Shown here: piece by piece, positions 1-6,134 of the stretch | Layout of the letters: each line of letters opens with the position of its first letter | Position numbering within the stretch: the stretch's first letter is position 1 | Assembly (NCBI GenBank): GCA_002686675.1 | Contig: NYYF01000061.1 | Span: forward strand, 1 to 6,134 | DNA length: 6,134 bases | From: Fidelibacterota bacterium | GTDB lineage: Bacteria > Marinisomatota > Marinisomatia > Marinisomatales > UBA8229 | Direction: 5' to 3' | Position numbers and translations under genes: made by a program | Notes under the pieces: generated by a model | What the model saw: the letters and a program-made list of their open reading frames with translations, nothing else | Told to the model about the DNA's origin: nothing | The model's database searches: none

Positions 1-186
1 TCATCATGTTTTGCAACTGTTCTCTCGTTAATTTACCCTGGATATTCTCTCTATGCTGTGTTCTATGCTCTCCTCTCAGGATATAGCCAGATTTATACGG
101 GGAACCACTTTATTTCAGATGTGCTCTCAGGTTGGCTTATTGGTTTTATCATCGGTAATATTGCATATCAATCTACTATACCATAA
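1..186 (+). CDS. PAP2-family membrane phosphatase, C-terminal fragment (5' end outside window)
   Basis: The reading frame is open from base 1 and ends at TAA 184-186, giving 61 residues. PAP2 enzymes are membrane-embedded acid phosphatases that dephosphorylate lipid phosphates or diphosphates such as phosphatidylglycerophosphate or undecaprenyl diphosphate. Residues 29-49 carry the third PAP2 signature in the form SQIYTGNHFISDVLSGW: the Ser, the nucleophile-activating His (residue 36) and the Asp (residue 40) have the family's S-R-x5-H-x3-D spacing, but the usual Arg is Gln (residue 30). Hydrophobic stretches before it (about 5-27) and after it (about 41-55) look like the last two membrane helices. 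The segment resembling the helix after the second signature starts at residue 1, so the PSGH motif should lie just left of the window. The substrate cannot be told from this fragment. Confidence 0.85.
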   Translation, partial: SSCFATVLSLIYPGYSLYAVFYALLSGYSQIYTGNHFISDVLSGWLIGFIIGNIAYQSTIP

Positions 187-225
187 CCCAATGTTAAATT
201 GGCTTTCATCCTATAAATATTTTTT

Positions 226-254
226 CTGATTCTTTAAAACTGTGATACTATAAA
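226..254 (+). promoter_or_regulatory. possible promoter for the 287-2309 cluster
   Basis: The 100-bp gap between the PAP2 stop and the next start is AT-rich. CTGATT (226-231) and TATAAA (249-254) are separated by 17 bp, which fits a sigma-70-like arrangement, although the -35 element matches the consensus at only 3 of 6 positions. An overlapping TGTGATACT (241-249) could act as an extended -10 instead. This is a weak, AT-biased match. The main support is position: it is the only gap ahead of three tightly packed genes. Confidence 0.25.
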
Positions 255-286
255 AACTCATAACCATACAAAAAGGAATTCTAGCC

Positions 287-619
287 ATGATGAAAATTGA
301 AGATATTGTTAATGACATTGTCCTGATTGTCCTGGATAATTTTGAACCTCTAAAAGGACTAGGAATTAATGAAGGACGAATTTACGCCCATATAACCGGC
401 TATGACGAATTTGGAATATGGATGAAACATCCAAAATTCCGAATTCCCAAAGCAGATATTAATTCCAAATCCAAAAAACCCGCGTATCAAAATGTAACTG
501 CTTCCATTTTAATCCCCTGGGGTTTTATCGCTTCAGTCGTTCATTTCCCAAACGTTGAAGGGTTTGATTATCCCAACCCTTTCGAAAAACACATTGGGTT
601 TGAATCAGAAGTCAAATGA
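287..619 (+). CDS. small hypothetical protein coupled to the YadGH-like exporter
   Basis: This encodes a 110-aa protein I do not recognise. It has no signal peptide, no clear transmembrane helix and no cysteines, so it is probably cytoplasmic. An N-terminal hydrophobic/acidic helix (about 3-18) is followed by two strand-like blocks, residues 30-48 (GRIYAHITGYDEFGIWMKHP) and 70-88 (alternating hydrophobics around ILIPWG and VVHFP), separated by a Lys-rich loop at 56-65. The pattern suggests a small SH3- or Sm-like beta-barrel, which is inference only. AAGGA at 273-277 lies 9 bases before ATG 287, supporting this start; a second in-frame ATG follows immediately at 290. The stop TGA overlaps the ATG of the ABC ATPase gene by 4 bp (ATGA), so the two are probably translationally coupled and co-transcribed. 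A role linked to the exporter is possible but unproven. Confidence 0.8.
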   Translation: MMKIEDIVNDIVLIVLDNFEPLKGLGINEGRIYAHITGYDEFGIWMKHPKFRIPKADINSKSKKPAYQNVTASILIPWGFIASVVHFPNVEGFDYPNPFEKHIGFESEVK

Positions 620-1542
620 CCACTTCTGCAGTAAAAATACAAAAACTATCCAAATCATATAATGGTTCTGAAGCCCTTTCAGATGTAGATATTACCATTT
701 TAGATGGACAATTTTTTGGCCTTCTGGGGCCAAACGGTGCCGGGAAATCCACCACAATAAATATTCTGACCGGTTTAGTGAGAAAAGACAGCGGTAACAT
801 TGCTGTCTTTGGAAAAGATATTGAAAAAGATTATCGTTTCACACGATCTCAGATAGGTACAGCACAACAGGAATTGTCCGTTGATTGGTTTTTCCCTATT
901 GAAAAATTACTCCAGTATCAGGCCGGGTATTATGGAATTTCACCAAAAAATGCCAAAGAACGCATAGAAGAACTCCTGAACCGCCTTGGCCTCTGGAAAA
1001 AACGTAAATCCCGTTTAAGACAACTCTCGGGGGGAATGAAACGTCGCTATCAAATAGCGAAAGCCCTTGTTCATGATCCAAAGATTATTATACTCGACGA
1101 ACCAACTGCAGGTGTAGATGTGGAATTGCGCCATGAACTATGGGATTATCTCAGGCAGCTTCACCAGCAGGGAAAAACAATTCTTTTAACCACACACTAT
1201 ATCGAAGAAGCAGAACTCCTGTGCGAATATGTTTCTATTATTCACAAGGGAAAAGTTATCACAGAGGGAGCCCCAAAAAATCTTATTAGCCAGCTGGGGA
1301 AAGCAGGAATTACCGTTCACCTCACAAAATGGGATGACACTCTGCCTGCTTTACTTCAATCATACTCGTATACCCAAAATAATAGTCAGCTGCATTTTAC
1401 CGTGAAAGATACTGAAACGGAGATATCTAAAATAATCAGTCTCATTTCAAAAAATGGCTGTCAAATACAGCGAGTGGAGACAACAAAATCTTCACTTGAA
1501 GATGTCTTTCTCAGTCTTACAGGAAGAGGGATTAACGAATAA
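616..1542 (+). CDS. yadG: ABC transporter ATP-binding protein, YadG-like
   Basis: This is the cytoplasmic ATPase subunit of an ABC-2 type exporter that powers the permease encoded next. At 308 aa it equals the length I recall for E. coli YadG. All nucleotide-binding motifs are present: Walker A GPNGAGKST (38-46), Q-loop Gln85, signature LSGGM (137-141), Walker B IIILDE (157-162), D-loop AGVD (165-168) and the switch His in TTH (192-194). QAGYYG (102-107), GVDVELR (166-172) and LTTHYIEEAE (191-200) closely match YadG as I recall it, and the tail ends in the SLEDVFLSLTGR type of motif common in this subfamily. The start at 616 overlaps the previous stop (ATGA) and has little Shine-Dalgarno sequence of its own, so translation is probably coupled. 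The substrate is unknown; YadGH itself has no firmly established substrate that I know of. DrrA/CcmA-like exporters are related alternatives. Confidence 0.95.
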   Translation: MTTSAVKIQKLSKSYNGSEALSDVDITILDGQFFGLLGPNGAGKSTTINILTGLVRKDSGNIAVFGKDIEKDYRFTRSQIGTAQQELSVDWFFPIEKLLQYQAGYYGISPKNAKERIEELLNRLGLWKKRKSRLRQLSGGMKRRYQIAKALVHDPKIIILDEPTAGVDVELRHELWDYLRQLHQQGKTILLTTHYIEEAELLCEYVSIIHKGKVITEGAPKNLISQLGKAGITVHLTKWDDTLPALLQSYSYTQNNSQLHFTVKDTETEISKIISLISKNGCQIQRVETTKSSLEDVFLSLTGRGINE

Positions 1543-1547
1543 ACCAC

Positions 1548-2309
1548 ATGAATTGGATCGGATTATGGACATTAACAAGCCGTGAAGTAGGACGGTTTTT
1601 TAGTGTATACCGCCAGACCATTTTACCTGGTCTTATTTCGTCAGCTCTGTATATTCTCATATTCGGATTTACACTCCAACAGCGGATCGCTGAAATAAAT
1701 GGGGTTCCATATACTTTGTTTATCCTGCCCGGACTCATTATGATGAATACCCTTACCAATGCAAGCTCAAACACTGCTTCATCCATGCTTCAAATGAAAT
1801 TGCTTCAACAATTGCCGGATCTTTTAACAGCACCCCTTTCCAGCCTAGAAATTTCTTTAGCTTATATTATTGGAGGAACGGTACGGGGGTTTGTAAACGG
1901 TACTCTTGTTTTGCTGCTTGGTGTTCTTTTAATTGGTCTGCCGGTCAGCAGTCCAATTTTTTCTCTGGGATATATCTTCATAGTTGCCTGGACATTTTCC
2001 AGCATGGGTCTTTTATTAGGACAACTTGCAGACAGCTGGGATCAACTTGCCATGATGCAAAACTTTTTCCTCACTCCGCTTAGCTTTCTTGGGGGTATAT
2101 TCTACTCAATTAAGATGCTGCCAGAGTGGGCACAGGTACTCAGTTTTTTCAACCCAATCTACTATATGATTAATGGGATTCGATTCACCATTCTTGGCCT
2201 CTCCGACTCTCCCCCCATTATCAGCTTTTGGATGGCTCTAGCTATGGCTTTAATCTTCTTCTTTCCAGCTGTTGCATTAATGAAAAGCGGAAGGAAAATC
2301 AAGTTGTAA
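1548..2309 (+). CDS. yadH: ABC-2 type transporter permease, YadH-like
   Basis: This is the inner-membrane subunit of the exporter, 253 aa, close to the roughly 256 aa of E. coli YadH. Hydrophobic segments at about 23-42, 55-75, 101-131, 138-160, 170-187 and 225-245 give the six-helix ABC-2 topology. Family hallmarks are visible: FILPGLIMMN (58-67), FFLTPLSFLGGIFYS (173-187) and LSFFNPIYYMINGIR (198-212), which correspond to the VPGLIMM, LTPLTYLGG and LNPIVYMISG stretches I recall from YadH. The ATG is only 5 bp after the ATPase stop. The nearest purine-rich tract (1521-1530) is about 17 bases upstream, too far for a good Shine-Dalgarno site, so translation probably depends on the upstream gene. 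The tail is basic (KSGRKIKL), as expected for a cytoplasmic C-terminus. The gene ends 9 bp from the convergent phosphodiesterase gene. Confidence 0.93.
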   Translation: MNWIGLWTLTSREVGRFFSVYRQTILPGLISSALYILIFGFTLQQRIAEINGVPYTLFILPGLIMMNTLTNASSNTASSMLQMKLLQQLPDLLTAPLSSLEISLAYIIGGTVRGFVNGTLVLLLGVLLIGLPVSSPIFSLGYIFIVAWTFSSMGLLLGQLADSWDQLAMMQNFFLTPLSFLGGIFYSIKMLPEWAQVLSFFNPIYYMINGIRFTILGLSDSPPIISFWMALAMALIFFFPAVALMKSGRKIKL

Positions 2310-2318
2310 ACTTAATCA

Positions 2319-3536
2319 CTACTTGTCTTTTGAAAGAATATCTGCAATATTCTCTAAATTTCCATCTATATCAGTGTTTGGAGTTAACTGAAGGATGTTA
2401 GCAATCAAAGGATAGATATTCACGTTTTCGAACGTTCCACGTAAGTATCCGTTCTTAAAAGCAGGACCATCAGCAAGAAAAATAGCGTGCATACTTGGAA
2501 GCACGTTATCATAGCCATGAGTTCCACCTGTATATCGTTCTGGATTGGGGCGTTTAAAGTTAAGAATTGACCAGCCTTCATGAGCTATCAAGAGCAGGTC
2601 CTTAATTCGATAATGATTTTTGTAATAGAGCCTGTTGGGGATTTCAGTTTTCAAATAAACAGAAATATGCGGGACAGTTTTCAAATCCGCATATACTTGA
2701 TGTAAACGGTTTGTCCCTCCACCATATAAAAAAGATGTGGGACCAGTCCCTTCCTGGGTGAATCCTGATAAATCAGTATAATCATTCAAGTTAATTATAC
2801 GTTTTGGATTAATCCCAGCCATGCCATGATCACTCACAACAATTATGTTTAATTGTTTATACACTGGGAGATTTTTTGCCCTGTCTAATATTACTCCCAT
2901 TACACTATCCATATTTTCAACTGCAGTCTCAGTTTCATCCGAGTTTGGACCAAAAACATGCCCAGCAGCATCCGGTTCATGAAAATACAGCAGAACTAAA
3001 TGCGGGCGGGTTTTGGGGGGCTTCTGAAACCATGCCACCACCGAATCTATCCGTGCTTCAAACGGATAATCATGATCATACCGTTTCCAGACCGATGGTT
3101 GACAACCGCCGGCTTTCGATTCTGATCCTACCCAAAAATAGGATGCGGTTTTTACTCCTTGCTTTTCAGCCGTACACCAAATCGGTTCCCCACCATACCA
3201 GCGTGCATCTTCAACGGCAGAGCGATCACGTATCCTGTAGGTGGCATCAAATTCAGAATCGTAAAATGTGTTGGCAATTAGTCCGTGATGATCGGCGTAC
3301 ATGCCTGTCGCTATGCTGTAATGATTGGGAAAAGTCTTGGTTATGAAAACCGGCTTCATACTTTCTGATTTTACTCCCTGTTGGGCCAGGCGATCAAAGT
3401 TCGGAGTATGGTACCAGTCCAGATATTCTGCCCGGAAGCCATCAAATGAAACAAGTAGCACATACGGCCTGCCAGATTGCCCAAACAATCCAAAAACAAC
3501 CAGGAAAAAGCATAAAAATCTTGTGAACTGTTTCAT
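2319..3536 (-). CDS. secreted type I phosphodiesterase / nucleotide pyrophosphatase (NPP, alkaline phosphatase superfamily)
   Basis: This 405-aa enzyme is predicted to hydrolyse phosphodiester or pyrophosphate bonds, for example in nucleotides or lysophospholipids, outside the cytoplasm. Residues 1-20 form a signal peptide: basic Lys2/Arg6, a hydrophobic core at 7-18, then GQSG. The mature protein is a single NPP domain with all expected catalytic residues: Asp32 in SFDGFR, nucleophile Thr68 in KTFPNHY, Asp189 and His193 in EPDAAGH, Asp236 and His237 in SDHGM, and His340 in GTHGYDN. Spacings between these match those I recall for the Xanthomonas NPP. EPIW (117-120) and FWVGSES (134-140) are further family landmarks, the last with Val where Pro is usual. 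The start has a strong ribosome site. It is transcribed convergently to yadH and divergently from pcm. Nucleotide versus lipid specificity cannot be decided by eye. Confidence 0.93.
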   Translation of the reverse strand: MKQFTRFLCFFLVVFGLFGQSGRPYVLLVSFDGFRAEYLDWYHTPNFDRLAQQGVKSESMKPVFITKTFPNHYSIATGMYADHHGLIANTFYDSEFDATYRIRDRSAVEDARWYGGEPIWCTAEKQGVKTASYFWVGSESKAGGCQPSVWKRYDHDYPFEARIDSVVAWFQKPPKTRPHLVLLYFHEPDAAGHVFGPNSDETETAVENMDSVMGVILDRAKNLPVYKQLNIIVVSDHGMAGINPKRIINLNDYTDLSGFTQEGTGPTSFLYGGGTNRLHQVYADLKTVPHISVYLKTEIPNRLYYKNHYRIKDLLLIAHEGWSILNFKRPNPERYTGGTHGYDNVLPSMHAIFLADGPAFKNGYLRGTFENVNIYPLIANILQLTPNTDIDGNLENIADILSKDK

Positions 3537-3600
3537 ATATAATCCTTCCTAAATTTCACTAAGAAATTCTTAAATATCATTTTCAGGGACAAGGTGTTTC
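3537..3600. promoter_or_regulatory. divergent intergenic region with 13-bp palindrome
   Basis: This 64-bp AT-rich gap separates the starts of the phosphodiesterase gene (-) and pcm (+), so promoters for both should lie here or run into the neighbouring coding sequence. At its centre, 3560-3572 reads TAAGAA-A-TTCTTA, a perfect inverted repeat of 6 bp around one base, which would suit a small dimeric repressor site or be chance. TATCAT at 3575-3580 is a possible -10 for pcm, with no convincing -35. On the other strand, TTGTCC (complement of 3585-3590) is a possible -35 for the phosphodiesterase, with only a poor -10. AAGG at 3591-3594, 6 bases before ATG 3601, is the likely pcm ribosome site. 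Confidence 0.4.
3543..3550 (-). promoter_or_regulatory. Shine-Dalgarno site of the phosphodiesterase gene
   Basis: On the minus strand this reads AGGAAGGA, ending 6 bases before the ATG at 3536-3534. It is the strongest ribosome-binding site in the window and fixes the start, which in turn supports the signal peptide reading of the N-terminus. Confidence 0.7.
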
Positions 3601-4221
3601 ATGGACTTGAATGTAAAACACATGATTAAGAATCAGTTGGTCAGGCGTGATATTGCTGATAAAAAGGTGCTGGAAGCTATTGAAAAGGTTCCCCGTCATC
3701 TTTTTGTGGGCAAGGTTCAACGCCCTTTCGCCTACGGTGATAATCCTCTTCCTATTGGTCATGGACAAACAATCAGCCAACCCTACATTGTTGCATTCAT
3801 GACAGAAATGCTAAATGTCCAATCTCACCACACCGTTCTTGAAATCGGCACCGGTTGTGGATACCAAGCTACAATACTGTCTTTGCTGGTAAAAAAAGTA
3901 ATTTCCCTTGAAATTGTAAAAGCACTTGCGAATTCAACAAAAAAGAGATTGAAAAAATTAAATTACCAAAATATTGAGGTTCTCTGTTTCAATGGGAAAA
4001 AGGGATGGGTCAATGACGCTCCTTATGACCGGATCATAACTACAGCAGCACCCACCCAGGTTCCGGATGCTTTAATTGAGCAGCTGGCACCCAATGGCCA
4101 AATGGTCATCCCTGTGGGACCAGACGTAAATCACCAGTATCTGCACATTATTACAAAAAATAAAAGAGGATTCATCAAGACAAAACAATCCCTGCCCGTA
4201 CGGTTTGTGCCGATGATTTAA
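3601..4221 (+). CDS. pcm: protein-L-isoaspartate O-methyltransferase
   Basis: This cytoplasmic repair enzyme uses S-adenosylmethionine to methylate L-isoaspartyl residues that arise as proteins age, allowing their return to Asp. It has 206 aa, normal for bacterial Pcm. The family pattern runs the full length: the N-terminal RDIADKKVLEAIEKVPRHLFV (16-36), AYGDNPLPIGHGQTISQPYIVA (44-65), SAM-binding motif I VLEIGTGCGYQA (79-90, Cys where Ser is usual), acidic Glu104 after motif I, PYDRIITTAA (141-150), VP and LIEQLAPNGQMVIPVG (158-173), and the C-terminal VRFVPM (200-205). One deviation: the usual GDG before GW is FNG (130-132), so Asn131 replaces the conserved Asp. The stretch 93-136 is unusually Lys-rich and locally AT-rich. 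AAGG at 3591-3594 supports ATG 3601; Met8 is a less likely start. The stop lies 1 bp from that of the convergent barrel gene. Confidence 0.94.
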   Translation: MDLNVKHMIKNQLVRRDIADKKVLEAIEKVPRHLFVGKVQRPFAYGDNPLPIGHGQTISQPYIVAFMTEMLNVQSHHTVLEIGTGCGYQATILSLLVKKVISLEIVKALANSTKKRLKKLNYQNIEVLCFNGKKGWVNDAPYDRIITTAAPTQVPDALIEQLAPNGQMVIPVGPDVNHQYLHIITKNKRGFIKTKQSLPVRFVPMI

Positions 4222-4222
4222 A

Positions 4223-6134
4223 TTAGAACGGATTAATAAGGGACAGCCGTAAGTAGTTTGTCGGCACTTCCTTATCCCGCCAGCGATTGAAATCCTGACC
4301 CGTTCCGTAAGCCAGCACAAAGCCAAATAGATTCACACGTAATTCAGCACCGCCAGTGGAAAGCCAGTCGTCCATTTCTCCATCGGCATACCAGGCATTC
4401 CCAAAATCAAGAAAGGCTACCAGCGAAGCCTTTGAACCTCCCATGCGTGACTCAATTGTACCGATGACAAGGCGATCGCCTAACCGCCAGTTATCCCAGC
4501 CCCGGAGGTGAAACACTTCATCTGCGCCCAGTATATTACTACCCGCCAAATAAATTGGTGTGTCATTTGTTATGGCCGGCATATCCTGAAGCGGGGGGTT
4601 ATCCCCGAGCATGGCAACCGATTTAATGCGTCCAAAAATAACCACCGGACTTTTCTTGTGCGGTAAAAAATTGATAAACATATCCGTGGTAATACGCGTG
4701 TAATCAAAGTCACCAAATAAACTTGAATTGGCATGATCGATCTGCATATTAAGACCATGCCCCTGCCTGGGATTCATTCCATTTTGTTTATGGGGTCGGC
4801 GGTCTATCCACATATAAATTAGGCTAACCAGTCCTTCGTTCCCAGAAACGGGTAGTTCTAAATGGGGAATTGAATCCAGATAAATAAATTCACCCGTCTC
4901 TTCATCTATATCTTTGATGATATTCGCATTACGGTTTGTGAATTCCAAACTGCCGCCAAAGGTATGATTGCTGGACATATTGTTACCGGCGTTGTAAGGC
5001 ATCGTAGCCCACAATGTAATGCTATTGTTCTCCTCAAGCAAAGCTCTGCCATCGTAAGGTTTTGCTTTGATATCCAGTAAAGACGTAGCAACAATTCCCC
5101 ACATGGGGCCGCCCATGGCATTGATATATTCCAGTAAAAATCTATGCGTGGCCTTTTCTGAAAAATCTGCTAGTCCAATACCTGTGAATAAATGCCGACC
5201 CATAGCATCTGACCATTGTGTCAAACCAAAGATCTCATAACCGAGCGGTAATGCTAGTGTCATCATATGCTTTATACCAATTGTAGGTGTATAGTCATGT
5301 GATGTTAAAATATTGACTTCCTTTTTCGGGTCAACACCGGTCAGCAGAATGTCCGGTCCGGCACTGCGCCAATCAGTGTAATGGTCTCTGATAGCAAGCG
5401 CTTGCGTTGTAACGTCACGATGGGGATCCACATTCACAATTCGGACCGTATCCACATCTGGCAATGTAATAGCCATGATGGTGGTGTCTCCCGGCGACCA
5501 CTGGACAGCCCAAACAGCGTCACCCACATCCGAAACCTGCTTGCTTTCGCCTGTGGCAAGGTTTACTGTATGAATGTTTGGTGTGGAACCGGAGTGGGAC
5601 GTATAGGACACAAAATCACCATCGGGATGCCATACCGGATCATAATCGGCAGCGGGATCGTCCGTTACCCGGCGAACATCACCGCTGGTAAGCTCTAGAA
5701 TAAACAGATCCAGGTTGGCTTCCTTATCCGACATGGCAAAAACAACAGAGTTGCCGTCAGAACTGTAATGGGGATTCAGAATCTGGGTATCATACACATA
5801 ATTTGTGATCTGTTTTTTATCAGAGCCATCTGCGTTCATGGTGTAAAGATTTGACACACTATTTTCATGAGCAACATAAATAATCTGTTTGCCATCCGGT
5901 GACCAATCAGGATAGGCTGCTCGTTCAGATTGAGTGAGCCATTTAGACGATTTTTCATCAAGATCATAGACCTTAATATCATTGACCAAGGATTGATGGT
6001 TTCCAAAATGGCCTTTTGTGTACACCAGCTTGCGGCCATCCTGGGACCAGTTCATATACTTGTGAAAAGAACCAAAATCCACTTCTTCCTTATCCCAGAT
6101 GACAATCGGTTTGGGCTTTTTCTTTTTCTTTTCA
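4223..6134 (-). CDS. TolB-like propeller fused to C-terminal outer-membrane beta-barrel (5' end outside window)
   Basis: The frame is open through the right edge. The GTG at 6082-6080 is in frame but probably internal, because coding continues upstream as EKKKKKPKPIVIWDKEE. Numbering from that GTG gives 619 residues to the stop. Residues 10-240 hold about six propeller blades of the PD40/TolB type: WSQDGRKLVY (12-21), WSPDGKQIIYV (60-70), YSSDGNSVVFA (106-116), WHPDGDFVSY (151-160), WSPGDTTIMAI (195-205) and a degenerate one near Trp238, spaced 43-48 residues apart. From about 265 to the end the sequence alternates like membrane strands. It contains SDAMGRHLF (291-299), HLRGW (525-529) and AFLDFGNAW (556-564), reminiscent of Omp85/BamA-type barrels, and ends in the terminal Phe of BAM substrates. 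The N-terminal part should include a signal peptide and perhaps a further domain. It is probably surface or outer-membrane located; function unknown. Confidence 0.88.
   Translation of the reverse strand, partial: EKKKKKPKPIVIWDKEEVDFGSFHKYMNWSQDGRKLVYTKGHFGNHQSLVNDIKVYDLDEKSSKWLTQSERAAYPDWSPDGKQIIYVAHENSVSNLYTMNADGSDKKQITNYVYDTQILNPHYSSDGNSVVFAMSDKEANLDLFILELTSGDVRRVTDDPAADYDPVWHPDGDFVSYTSHSGSTPNIHTVNLATGESKQVSDVGDAVWAVQWSPGDTTIMAITLPDVDTVRIVNVDPHRDVTTQALAIRDHYTDWRSAGPDILLTGVDPKKEVNILTSHDYTPTIGIKHMMTLALPLGYEIFGLTQWSDAMGRHLFTGIGLADFSEKATHRFLLEYINAMGGPMWGIVATSLLDIKAKPYDGRALLEENNSITLWATMPYNAGNNMSSNHTFGGSLEFTNRNANIIKDIDEETGEFIYLDSIPHLELPVSGNEGLVSLIYMWIDRRPHKQNGMNPRQGHGLNMQIDHANSSLFGDFDYTRITTDMFINFLPHKKSPVVIFGRIKSVAMLGDNPPLQDMPAITNDTPIYLAGSNILGADEVFHLRGWDNWRLGDRLVIGTIESRMGGSKASLVAFLDFGNAWYADGEMDDWLSTGGAELRVNLFGFVLAYGTGQDFNRWRDKEVPTNYLRLSLINPF
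6116..6133. repeat. short C/T hexamer repeat encoding a poly-Lys tract
   Basis: The plus strand reads CTTTTT, CTTTTT, CTTTT-C, a near-perfect 6-bp period of about three units inside the barrel gene. On the coding (minus) strand it gives alternating AAG and AAA codons, hence KKKKK followed by PKP. Gain or loss of one unit would keep the frame and change the Lys count by two. It looks like a charged linker just before the propeller. Confidence 0.5.

Noticed and set aside
1..20. Apparent loss of the PAP2 signature 2 His (SSC at the start looked like PSGH with His replaced by Cys).
   Set aside because: The following helix (FATVLSLIYP) aligns with the stretch that normally begins several residues after PSGH, so the His should lie just outside the window.
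188..202. Inverted repeat CCAAT-GTTAA-ATTGG after the PAP2 gene as a terminator.
   Set aside because: The stem is only 5 bp and AT-rich, and no T-run follows directly.
2301..2313. Inverted repeat AAGTT-GTA-AACTT at the end of yadH as a bidirectional terminator.
   Set aside because: The stem is 5 bp with a single G-C pair, overlaps the last codons and has no T-tract.
3004..3020. G-rich run that might form a quadruplex.
   Set aside because: There are only three separate G-runs and they lie inside the phosphodiesterase gene, where they encode Pro-Pro and neighbouring codons.
2876..3346. 156-codon open frame on the plus strand.
   Set aside because: It lies wholly antisense to the conserved phosphodiesterase, is rich in His, Gln and Pro with no recognisable motif, and has no clear ribosome site.
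4470..4481. Perfect 12-bp palindrome AGGCGATCGCCT, resembling the cyanobacterial HIP1 octamer.
   Set aside because: It is a single copy inside a coding region with nothing else cyanobacterial nearby; most likely chance.
5381..5698. 105-codon open frame on the plus strand.
   Set aside because: It is antisense to the well-supported propeller repeats, has no recognisable motif and fits a shadow frame.
6080..6082. GTG as the start codon of the propeller-barrel gene.
   Set aside because: The frame stays open to the window edge with plausible coding upstream, there is no signal peptide after the GTG, and an outer-membrane protein would need one.

Overview
The window reads as ordinary chromosomal DNA from a Gram-negative bacterium of moderate to low GC. 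The diderm assignment rests on a C-terminal outer-membrane-type beta-barrel ending in Phe on the protein at the right edge, and on a secreted phosphodiesterase. A TolB-like propeller fused to a barrel, next to a bacterial NPP phosphodiesterase, is a combination I associate with the FCB superphylum (Marinimicrobia, Calditrichota or Ignavibacteria-like lineages). That placement is inference; no rRNA or marker gene is present to settle it.

Layout, left to right. The last 61 codons of a PAP2-family membrane phosphatase (+) enter from the left edge. After a 100-bp AT-rich gap comes a compact three-gene + strand cluster (287-2309): a 110-aa protein of unknown function, overlapping by 4 bp an ABC ATPase closely resembling E. 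coli YadG, followed 5 bp later by its YadH-like ABC-2 permease. A convergent gene on the - strand (2319-3536) encodes a secreted type I phosphodiesterase/nucleotide pyrophosphatase with a complete set of metal ligands. A 64-bp divergent intergenic region with a small palindrome separates it from pcm (3601-4221, +), a protein-L-isoaspartate O-methyltransferase. Its stop lies 1 bp from the stop of a large - strand gene (4223 to beyond the right edge) encoding a TolB-like WD40/PD40 propeller followed by an outer-membrane beta-barrel.

Most products point to the cell envelope: a lipid-phosphate phosphatase, an ABC-2 exporter, an exported phosphodiesterase and an outer-membrane propeller-barrel protein. 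Pcm repairs aged proteins in the cytoplasm. Only the 287-2309 cluster looks like an operon with a shared job. The most worthwhile unknowns are the small protein translationally coupled to the exporter and the propeller-barrel protein. I see no CRISPR array, tRNA, rRNA, insertion sequence, toxin-antitoxin pair or defence system, and no strong evidence for an undescribed system.
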